Assembly (NCBI RefSeq): GCF_001039355.2
Contig: NW_019774681.1
Span: 408,042 to 472,041, forward strand
Length of the DNA stretch: 64,000 nucleotides
Reading direction: 5' to 3'
From: Lingula anatina
Lineage: Eukaryota; Brachiopoda; Lingulata; Lingulida; Lingulidae
Shown here: in pieces, positions 23,601-35,600 of the stretch
Position numbering within the stretch: position 1 is the stretch's first letter
How the letters are laid out: each line of letters opens with the position of its first letter
Position numbers and translations under genes: made by a program
Notes under the pieces: generated by a model
What the model was told of the DNA's origin: nothing
The model's database searches: none
Seen by the model: the letters and a program-made list of their open reading frames with translations, nothing else

Positions 23601-26600
23601 ACCAGTTGAAACTGGCAATTGATTTAATTTGTTGACTTTTTTGTTCAAGTTATAAGAAAAAAAATCATATTATTCTTTAATATATAAATAGCAGATTTTG
23701 TATTAAGGTGCGATAGGTACCTCAAGCAACCTCTCAGGATATTAATATGTATTACGTGTTATACTCCAGGAGTCCCTGAACAAGCAACTCTCAGAATCTC
23801 AGTCAAAAGTTGGCAGCTTGGAAAAAGAACTTAAACAGCTGAAAGAGAAGCTTCAAAATTCCGATACTGTAAACAGTGACTTGAGGGCCAAAATGATGGA
23901 GAAGGACTTGGACACTGAAGCCTTGAAGGTGACCGCTTAGACTTAAGATACTGAAATACAATGTACCTGCTTATTAGTTTGCTTGATTGGAGGGATTCAT
24001 GTAATAGTGGTTGACTTTTTTTTTGCCTTATTATAAACTTATTTACTCCTATAGCTAAATATGTTTTTCTGATGAATTGAAAATGTAATTGGTTAAACAT
24101 TAATTTTAGTAAATTTATGCTTTACTTTTAGGCTAAGCTTGAAAAAATGACAGGTGAACTTAGCACCAACTCAGAAAACCTCAAGTCTGCTCATGAAAAG
24201 GAGATGGGCACTCTCAAAGCTCAGATCCAAGAATTGGAGAGAAAAGTACAGGAGGCTGGAAGGGAAAAGGAATCTGTAAGAGAGCAAATGGAAAAGAAGA
24301 TAGGTGAATTAAAAGTAAGTATGTGCCACCTAAATGTAGACTCTTAAATTGTTGTTTTTCTGGCATGCCCAAATTTTATGTTTTTTTTTTTTTAGTATTA
24401 ATGTTGACTACTGAATAAATACAAAGTGTCTGATTATTAGCAAGATTAACATCTTTTTCTTTTGAAAAGCTATAATTTTATTAACATTTTTTGTTAAACC
24501 TGAGAATTTACAGTGTTGGAATCATCTAAATGTTTTTGAAAATTCACTATGATACAAGTAGCACATTTTTGTCTGAATATGATAAACTGAAAATAAAAAA
24601 AATGTTTTGTTTTAATGTTCAGGACCAGATCCAGTCTATGGAGAAAAAGGTATCTGAAACTGAAGAACAGATCAAAACTCAAGATCAAAAGTCAAAGGAC
24701 TTGATAGAAGAAATGAAGCAGAAAATGGCCAGCATGGAAGGGGAAAGAGATGAAGCCAAGTGCAAAATGAACGAAACCATATTTGACCTGGAAAATAAGA
24801 ATGAAGAGATCCAGGCCATGATGTCTCAGCTTGAGGAGTTGAAATCCCAGAAGGCACATGCACAGCAGCAGTATGACAATCAGGCTAAAGAATTAACAGA
24901 GTTAAAGCAGCAGCTCACAGTAGTTTTGGAGGAAAAGGACAAGTCGGGAGTGGTCATTGGAAAGCTTGAAGATCAAGTGAAGAATCTTTTAGAACAATTG
25001 AAGAGTCTGCAACACAAGGCTGATAACGAGGGTCATGACTTAAAACTAAAATTAGCAGAGTTGGAGAACCATAAAACACAACTGCAAAGAGAGGTTGAGG
25101 AAATAACATCTGAAGTGGAAAAGAAGTCCCAGCAACTGAAGATTACAGTGGAACAATTCACTGAGATGAGTTCTAAATATGATCAAGCTGAAATGATGTG
25201 CAGCACTCTTAAGGCCACAAGTGCAGAGTTGAAGAAAGAAATGGATCACATGGGCAGTGAAAGGGACCGCATAGCCGAGGAAAAGGCTGAGCTTGAAGAG
25301 AAAGAGCAGCACCATAAAAAGTCTCATGAGGAAATGCTCGTGGAACGCCAGAACCTATGCAGTCAGGTGCAGGAACTGAAGGCTCATCTTTCAGATGCCA
25401 AATCCGAGCTCCATGAGACCAAGAAGTCTCTGCAGCAGGCAGAGGCCACAGTGACAAGAGTCGAAGAAGAGAGAGATAATGTTGCTGCTGCAAAGACCAA
25501 GATGGACAGTGACCTGACCAATCTACAGAACAAGATTCAGACTTTGGAGTCAGAGTTGGCCAATAGCTCTGGCAAGGTTGATGATTTTGAGAGGCAGTTG
25601 GCCGAAAAGAGTACTGCATTAGAAAATGCCCAGTTGCAGTATGATAGTTTTGTTAAAGATTCATCTAACAAGTTGGAACAGCTACAGAAAATGTGCAACG
25701 ACCTGCAAGAAGAGAACAAGAAAGTCAAGCAGCAGGTTGCAGACTTTGAAGAGTCTCATGGAATGCTGAAATGTGAGAAGGAGGACCTACTGTCTCAGCT
25801 GACAACAGCAAAGGAAAGTCTCGTTTCTTTGGAGGAAAAATCTCAGAGCATGTCCTCAGACCTCAGGTTGAAAGTTCAGCAGTTGGAAGAACAGAAGTTG
25901 GGTCTACAGAAGGAAGTGGATGAAGCTACATCTGTACTTGAAAAGAAGTGTGAAGAAGTAGAAACACTCACTCAGCAGTTGAAGGCCATGACTGAGAGCC
26001 TTGCTCAGTTACAGCAACAATGTAGCAGCTTAGCAGAAGAAAAAAAATCTATCAAGGAACAGATGGACCTTAACTCACAGCAGGTAGAACAGCTTGGAAT
26101 TGAAAAAGCCACCCTGACTGAACAGGTAGCGCATTTGAATATTACATTGTCATCACAGGAAACAAAAGCCTCAACAGCCATTACTGAATTGAATGCCAAG
26201 ATCCATGCAGTTGAAGCAGAAAAGGCTAGCATAGCTAAAGAGCTTGAAGAGGCACGTTTCTCTTTGGAGAACAAAGATGAGGATTTGGAATCTCTCAACG
26301 AGCAAGTTAAAATTCTGGGAGAGAATGAGGCTTCACTGAAGCAGAATGTAGAGGACCTGAAAGCTAAGAGTGGTTTATTGAAACAGGCCATTGAATCATT
26401 GCAGCAGGAGAAAGAGAAGTTGGGACAAAACCTGGCAGAAAAAGCAACTGAATGTGAAGAATTTCGCCAAGTCAGCTGTGATCTTCAGATAGAAAAAGAC
26501 AATTTACTTAGTAGGATTGGAGATTCAGAGAGTCAGCTAACCCAAAACAGGCACATGCATGATGAAATTTTGAAAGAATTACAGGCTTCCAAGGGCAAAG

Positions 26601-29600
26601 TAGAAGAGCTTACAGGAACTGTTGATGACCTCACAACAGCCAAGTGTAAACTAGAGAGTTCTATAAGTGACCTGACAAATAAAATGGAAGCACAGCAGTC
26701 GATAGTTTCAGAAAAGAATGCGGAATTGGGTGCTTTGCAGACAAAATTGGATCAACAAGAGCAGAGACTTATTGAACTGAACGAAGAACTTAGGAAGAAG
26801 GCCAAGGAGCATGATCTGCAGGCTCACACTGTGGAACAGCAGAAAGAAAATGCTCAGGCACAGATCAGAGCTCTGGAAAATGAAAGGACTGATCTAACTG
26901 CTCAGATTCAACAGCTAGGTCTTGACAAACAAAGCCTTGATGAAGAAATGCAATCAGTTAAAAGTCAGCTCAGCTCCTTGGAGGAGAAGTCAAAGAATGC
27001 AATTTCAGAGTTGCAGTCTCAGCTCAACTTTGTTGAAAAAGAGAAACAAAACTTACAGAATCAACTGGAAGAATCTGCTTTTGCACTGGAGAACAAGGAT
27101 GAAGACTTGGAGAGTCTTACTGACCAAGTCAGAGACTTAACAGAAAAGAACCAGCAACTCCAGCAGACACAGGAACAATCTGCAAAGGAAATTGATTCAT
27201 TGAAACAGACCAGCAAGGATTTTGAGCAAGAGTTGTTGCGTTTGAAAGGGGAAAAGGAACTTGCAGATGAAGATATAAAGTCCTTACAAGAAACCAGTAG
27301 GGTGAATGAAGAAAAGTTTGAATCTCTCATTAAAGAAATGCAAGAGAGGCTGTCTAATGCTGAGAAGGAAAAACAGCAGTTGAAGACAAAACAAGATGAG
27401 ACTGCCTTCATGTTAGAAAACAGTAAAGAAGATTTTGAGTCTGTAAACCAACAGTTGCAAGAGGCAATGACTAAACAGGAGCATCTGTCCCAGAGTTTGG
27501 AGGCAAACAAGGCTGCCATGGAGAGGGCAAACCTTCAGCTGGAGGACTTAAAACAAGAAAAGGAGAAGCTTGCCACAGAGTACAGCAATTTGCAGAACAG
27601 TTTTGATCTCTTGAAAACCCAGCTGCAGGAAAGTGAGAACAAGGCTGGTGCTCTTGAAGCCGAGTTGAAAGCTAAGATTGCCAGCTTTACTGAAGAGAAA
27701 GGTGCTCTCCAATCTAAAATAGACGAGGCTGCCTTCCAGCTGGAAAATAACTCTGAAGACCTGGAATCCTACAGTGAACAACTCAAAGATCTGTCAGAGA
27801 AAAACGACAAGTTGCAAAATAATTGTGAAAGCCTCAGGACCCATGTGTCCGAACTTCAGGATAAAATTAATGGGCTAAATGAGGAAAAAGAAGCAGCACT
27901 GAAACAGGCAGAAGCAAGCACTGAATCAGAAGCAGTGATGAACCAGCAACTGGCACAGTTGAAGCATGATAAACAAATTCTAGAGCAGTACAACCAAGAT
28001 ATGAAGGACCAGCTTGACAAGTCTCAGTCACAGAACGAGAATTTGAAGTCACAGTTGAATGACAGCCAGGCAAATTTGATGTCTGCGACAGAAGAAAAAG
28101 AATCATTGCAAGAACAATTGACACGGCAGACAAATGATCTTAATGCAGTACACATGAAGGCTGAAAAGCTTCAGTCTTTATTGAATGAACGTGATAATCA
28201 GCTCTGTGACATGGAAGTTGTAGTGAAGGAGCTTGAATCAAAAGTAACTGACCTCACAACACAAATAGATAACTCAGCAGAGGTAATGTCAAGCAGCCAG
28301 AAATCCTACCTTGAAACTCTACAAGAAAAGGACAAATTGATTCAAACAGCCCAGGAAAGAATTGAAAATGTGCTGCAGGAGTTGGACAGTAAAGAACTAG
28401 AAATGGAAGAAGGGAAGAGAACCCATGAGGAAAGGGAGAAAGAATTACAGGACTCGTTGAATCAGGCACAGGCCAGACTTCAGGAGCTTGAGGGTCAGAA
28501 GGCAGTAATCCAATTAGACTTGGAGCAGACTCGTCAGACTCTGGTAGAATTACAGCAGCAAACAAACACCTTGGAGGATGCTGTGGCTGCTTGGGAATCT
28601 AGGTATAATACCCTACTCGAAGAGCAGTCAAATGCTGCCAGTGCCCAAGAAGAAGTTGTCCTCAAGTTCAGCAAGGAAATTGCAGGACTGAATGATGCTG
28701 TAACAGATCTCAATCAGACAGTGCAGTCGCTGAGTGAAAAGAACTCAGACCAAGAAAAGCAGTTGGTTGATGCCCAGGAAGCCTTGGTCAAAATGGAAAA
28801 AGATATGACAGATAAGACGGCCCTCCATGCTGCTGAAATTAAGAATATGGAGCAAAATACTAATGAGCTGGAAGAAAAGTTGTCACAGGAGAGGGAACAA
28901 GCAGACCAGTTGCAGACTCAGTTGCAGAAATTACAGGCAGAGATGGAAAGTGAGATGTCACAGTTGAGAGTCAAGCTAGAACTAGAAACCCAGAAGACCA
29001 AAGACATGGAGACCAGACACCAGGAAAGTGCAGAAGTTGCTGAAAACAAACTTTCAGGTGTCAGGAGTGAACACGAGTTTGCACAGGGTGTTTTACAAGA
29101 TGAAATTCAGCAGTTGCAAAAACAGAATGAAGAAATGCAGGCAAAGGTGCATCATTTACAAGACCTGAGCAACCAGACTGACATACAGAGGTCGGAAGAA
29201 CTGGCTAGAATGCAAAATGAGCTCTCCCAGCTACAGAACATAAATGAAGAGAAAACATCATCCTTGCTGACACTTGAGCAGAAATTATCCGAGGCAAGCG
29301 AGAAGGTTAGACTAACTGAAGAAAGTATGGCATCGCTTCAGCAAAGTTATGTGGAATTGCAGCAAGATGTGAATTTGAAGGACAATGATTACAAAGAAAA
29401 GGTTCAGAAACTGCAAGCAAGCATTGAAGAAAAGGAAGCAGAAATTGAAAGTGGTGCTAAAAACTTCGAAAGTCAGAGGAAAAATTTTATGCAAGATCAA
29501 GAAAAGCTTGAAATTGAAAAATCTAGACTGGAAGGTTTAGTCCAGGAACAAGTGACTGAAATTGAAAGTCTTAAGCAAAGGCTAAGTCAAAGTGAACAGC

Positions 29601-32600
29601 ACACTGATAACGAAGTCTCCCTTGCCATGTCCCAACTACAGGCTGAGAAACAGACTGTGCTAGACCTGACCACTAAACTAGAAACGGAGGCACAGCTTCA
29701 CATAAATGCTATAGCTGAGTTGAAGTCTGAGCACGAATTTTACCACACAACATCACAGGAACAAATAGCAAAACTTCAGAATGAAAGGGATGAGCTGAAT
29801 GCCAAGCTTTCTGGACTCCTCGACATGGCTAACCAGAAATCAGCCGACCAGTCGACCACTGAGGCCAAAATGCAGGCAGAGGTGGAAGGTTTGACCAATC
29901 AGTGTCAAGCCAAAGAAGATCAAATATCACAACTGGAGAAGCAGCTGGAGGAAAGACAGTTGAAGTTGGACAGTGCCACAAAACGGATAGAACAACTACA
30001 GGAGCAGCAGAGGGATTCACTTGACAGCATGCACAAGGCAGAAAAGGAGTTTACAGATGTCAGGCAAGACTTAGAAGTCCAGATTAAAAAGCTGAAGTCA
30101 GAAGTTTCAAGTCTGAATGAAAAACTGAAAGAAACAACTACCAGCAGGGACAGTTTTGAAAAGGAAAGTAAATTGCTTCAGGATCAAGTAGAGGAATTGC
30201 ACATCCAGTTGAAAAATAGCCACCAAGATGTTGGCAGTAATCAGCAAGAGATTTCACAAATGGAGTCCAACTTGGATCAGTTAAAGGCAGAGAAAGAACA
30301 GTTAATGGATAAGATAAGTTGCCTGAATGGGGAAATATCCAGCTTAAAGAGTGATAATGCTGAACTTGCAGTAAAACTTAACACTAGCAGTGCTGAGGTC
30401 GAAATGGCTTTGAGTACGAATACATCTTTACGAGAGCAAGTGGCCCAGCTCGAGGTCGATCTTCAAAGTGCTTCTGACAAAGCCCAGACTTTGCAGCGAG
30501 AAAAGAGAGACCTAGAGGAGCAACTGCATTCTGTCCATTGTCAAGGCCAGGTGGATACAGATGCTGAAAAGGCCAAGAATGATGAATTAGTTCAACAGCT
30601 TGACAAACTGGAAACTGCAAAGGAGGCTTTAGAAAATAAGACGACAGATTTGCAGTCAGAGATATCTGTGCTGAAGGGGACTGTAGCAGAATTGGAGCAT
30701 CAACTCAACTGTGGACATGATGAATTGGCAGCCACGCAGTCTCATTCTGAAGAGCTGTTTGAAAAGTATGAGGCTCTTCAGATACAGTTAAGTGAGGCAC
30801 AACAAAAAGTTAAGAGTGCAGAGTCAGAAAAGACTGATTTAGAAAGCCAGTTCAGCAACCTCAGGTATGAATCTGAACAATCTTTGGATGTGATGGCTAG
30901 AGAGAAAGCTACATTGCATGAAGAGATCCAGAAGATTGCTAAAGAGAAAGAGGAAATCTCGGAACAAGTCGCCAAAATGACAGTGGAAGTTGATAAATTG
31001 AGGGCAGCAGAAGCAAGCACACAGCAAGAGCTGAAAACTCAGCTAGCAGAAGAAGCTTCTACACAGAGAGACACCATTTTAGAACTTGAAGCAGATAAAG
31101 CAGAGTTAAAAGAGAAACTGAAAACCTTGGAATCTGAAATTTCAACACTTCAGAAACAGCTCACTAGTTCGAGTACAGAGATTGCAGAGCTGAAGGAAGA
31201 CAAAGAATTGTTATTTGACCAGTATCAGAATGAAGCCAGTGCCTTAGAAGAAGTGCAAGCAGAAAAACAAGAACTAATTGAGAAACTCAGGATTGCAGAA
31301 ATGCAGAAAAATTCTGTTGAAAAGCAAATTGAAGAAATGAGTGCAAAATGTGGCACTAGTTTTGAGGAGAAGGAAGCACTTGTGGTCCAAATCAATTCTT
31401 TGAAAACGGAAAAGAATACACTGGAGAGTGAACTAGAAAATTTCAAGACTGAATTGAAGGGCTTCCGTTCTGGATGTGAAGAATTGCAGAAGCAAATCAA
31501 AGCCTTGGAATCGGGGAAGAAAAATCAGGCTGCTAAAGTATCAGAGCTACAGAAATTGTTAGAATCCAAACAACAGGAGCTTCAAGAGGCTTTAGACCAA
31601 GCCAAGAACCAGCACACCATCATTGACGATCTCAACCAGCAATTGGAAAAGTTATCATCTGAAAGAGATAACCTGGAGAGGGACATTAAGAAGTTACAAG
31701 AAAATACAGACTCAAATGAAATGCTTATATCTGCCCTGCAGTCAGAAAAGCTTAACCTTGAGCAGGAAATGAAAGAAAAAGATTCAGAAATTAAAACCCT
31801 GACTGTCCAGATTTCCACTTTACAGGAGGAAGTCCAAAGACTTGAGAAGCAAACAGAAAACCTTAGTGAGCAAACTGACGACAGAACTGTAAAACTCGAG
31901 ACTGAAAAGCTGGAACTGAATGAACAGCTGGATGCTGTGATCATGAAGCAAACTGAAATGGAGGAAAAATACGAGGTACTCCAAGAGGAATCCAAATCCA
32001 TTGAGCTGCAGCGCCAGGAATTGAAGCAGAAAGTAGAAGAATTGGAGGAAGAGGTCAACACCCTACAGATAGAGAAGTCCAACCTGGAAGATCAGATCCG
32101 GGAATATAAGACCGAGCATTCCGAACTCGCCCAGAGCAGGGAAACGCTGCAGGCTCAGGTTAAAACTCAGGAAAATGAAAAGCATGTACTTCTGAACCAG
32201 TTCCTTGGTTTAGAAAACGCCAAAGCAAGTCTAGAAGAGAAGAATGCAAGACTGGAGGAAGAGTTGGATCAAGTTAATCTGCACATGAAACAGGTGAAAG
32301 AGAAGATGGAGAGTGTCCAAAGAGATCATGATGCATTTCAGAGTCAGAACGTTGGGCTTGAAGAGACACGGTCAGATCTGGAGTCCCAGTTGGGCGCCCT
32401 GCTCACTGAGAAGCAGAACCTGGAAGATGAAGTGCTTCAGCTGAAGGAGGACCTCCAGACGTCTGAGTGCAAGCACAAGGAGAAAGTGGATGGCCTGAAC
32501 AGTGAGCTGAGTGAAAAGGTATCCCAACTGGATGAAGCCCACAGTCAGGTTGAAAATTATAAGGTAGATATTCATATTATGTAGCAGCTAGTTTTTAACC

Positions 32601-35600
32601 CAGCTTTTGTAATTTGTGTGTGTGTGTTTTTTTTTTTTTTTTTTTTTTTTTTTCAGCATTGAAATTTGGTGATATTTAGTAAGATATTAAAGGCAAATGT
32701 TAACCACTGGTAGAGATTAAGACTGTTCATTGTGGTTAATAAAAATTTAAGTTTTAAAAAGCCTCTTAAACATCTGTATTATTATTGATTCATTTAGGTT
32801 CAAAATAGGTGGCTTAAACACATTTTGTGCATGAACTAGTCCTGTGGTGGTCAATCATTTATACAGAATTACATTTAAAAAGTGGGGAGAACTTAAAACA
32901 TAAACAGTGGCAATATTTTAACATCTTATGAGAAGACATTGTAAAATAAACAAGTTACCACTTGCTTATTTGTGATCATGGATTTATCAGCTTTAAAACC
33001 ACTTCCATTTGTATTGACCTTAGTTACTGTTGGAGACCCTTGAGGCAGAGAAGAATGATGTTGTAAAAGACAAAAAGCTTGCTGAGTGTGAACTGGAGAG
33101 GATACAATGCCAGTACAACAGAGAAACCAAAGAACTTGAAGAAAAAATTCAGTCACTAGAGAGTGAACAGGAAAAGCAGCTAGACACACTCAAAACCAAG
33201 GTAAAAAGAATGGATGTGATCTGAACATGCATCTGGTTCTTTTGTATTTGTCAGGTCGGTGATATATAAAAAATAAAAGAGATTTTTTGACATATAGTAT
33301 TACCTATACAGTTGAGGGGGTGAACTGGCAGAACAGGAGACAGAATCTTCTAAGTTGCAGTCTGCTAAGTTAGAGAAACAAATTGATGGTATAAAGAGCC
33401 TGATATGAGCAACATGGTCAGGTAGTCAATATAGAAAGTATGTAATTTCCACAGACGCTTTTTCTAAGACACAATATTCAAATTATTGTAACATGTTGCT
33501 TGATGTCTTTGTTTAATATTGACTTTTTCAAAAGACATCTTACAACTGACTGCATAATTTGAACAGTTTTAGTAAAAACCTTTTTGAAATAGGATAAAAT
33601 TAAGATATAATGACATAAGAAATAAATAAGTTGTCTTGTTTGTATATAAGGTTTCAGATCTGCAGAAGGCATTGGCTGTAATCAGGGAGGAGAGAGATGG
33701 TTTCCAGGGCAAGGTCCAACTTCTTATGCAGAATCTTAAAGCCAAGGAAAAGGAAAAAGAGGCGCTTGAAAAATATCTGCAGAATATTGAAGACGATGAA
33801 AGCAATAATGTTAGAAAGGTAACTTTGCTAGCAAGAAAAGGAAATTGATTTGTGTATTTGACATTCATAGTTTGTAAAATCCTCTTTTGAATGGAAGATA
33901 ACTTCAACCTTATCAAGTAAGAAAAAAGGTAAGCATCCACCTTCTTGAATACTACGCATCAAATTACTTCTCAAACTACAACAATGATTTTACCTTCTTA
34001 ATTCAAACATCACGTTTAATAGAATGTTAATGTATTATTATGTTTTTCCTCTTTCATAAGGACTCCAATGTTAAAAGTAGTGAAGAATATGAGGCTGAGA
34101 TAAGTAGTCTGCAACAGAGACTGAAGGATGTTTGTGAAACTGAAGACAAATACATCAACCTCATCAAAGAATTCAAGCAGTGCAAAAGTGAGAAAGAGTC
34201 TCTGCAGTCCAAAGTTAGACTTATAGGTAAAATGTTTGACTTTATGACGGCAACTTTATAACATTTTATCCTGGCATTTAAGGTCAAAGTTTTTATTTAA
34301 AACTGGTAATATATTTTTAGGAAGCTTTACCCTACTGTTTTTAATATAATTGCATCATCAGGATAATTTTGGAAGAATTAAATGGAATTATTTTGTGGAT
34401 CAAATATCATTAGTTATTTCGTTGCCTTCTGTATTTCAGCTCTTAAACATAAAAAAGATATAGAGAAGTTGAAAGCCTCTGCTGGTGAAGCTAAATCCAC
34501 TGTTACAGAAACAGTGCCTGCTGGGGACCAAAATGATAAAGTTGACATTACACCAGCAACCGTTATAGCACCAAGCAAACCTACACCTGAATCAATAAAA
34601 AATGACACTTCCAAAGTTCCCCCAGTAGCAGTAACATCTCCTGAAACTGTCGGTAGAAGAACAAGGTTATCATTAAAAAGAAGAAGCCAGACAAGTTTAG
34701 ACAATGTTCAAGATACCAGTACAGGAGGAAATAAGCGTCCTGCTGAGGATGTCTTGGCTAATAGAGACAAACGTGCTAAGTGTAATGACAAAGTGACTGT
34801 TGATGCAGATGGGGAAGCATCAGAAGCACCAGTTGAAGGACTCCCGGATGTTGTTCAGAAAGGTAAAAATCTGCGTGTCATCAGAGTCGGTTAAGTTTTA
34901 AGTCAGTTTAAAAGGTCTTTCCAAAGAAACTGTAGGTTAATTAGGTCCATATGTTCTCACGTTGGATAAAACACTCAAAGTTTTAAGTCCACTTTCAATT
35001 TTTGCAAAGACCTGGTCACTCCACTAACTTGATACAAGCCTGTCAGCTTAAGAACCTAACTATTAAGAACACATTTAACATGATATTGCAATTCAAAATT
35101 GTGTTGCATTTATTTATTGTACCACCAGCGTTAGCGCTGGCGGTACACATGGTTTCGGTCTCGTCCGGATCGTTCCGCCGGCTCCGCCGGACGGCTACCG
35201 TTACCGCTTCTCCTCCTAGACGGTAAGGCCCCCCATACCCATCTCATGGATTTAGGTCACCTATAATCTCAACTCGTTCCACGTAAAATTTGGGCTTTGT
35301 CGGTATTGGGGTCTGGGTGTGGCACTCATTGCAATGCACCCTTGTCTAAAAATGGCAAAATTAAATGCTAATTATCTACCCTACGGAAGGAGTTATGGGA
35401 AAAATTTCTATAGACGGCTTTCCAAAAGTCATATGTGTAGATTTCAAATATACCCTTGGATTTGACCTTTGACCTTTACTTCAAGGTCAAATGGGCCAAA
35501 ATTTTCAAAAAAATGAAATTTTTTACGAAAAAAAANGATGGGGAATCATCAGAAGCAGCAGTTGAAGGACTCCCGGATGTTGTTCAGAAAGGTAAAAATC

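Noticed and set aside
25052-32082. Many minus-strand open frames opposite the giant CENPF exon (up to about 166 codons)
   Set aside because: They are antisense shadows of coiled-coil codons (serine/leucine-rich) with no splice or start context.
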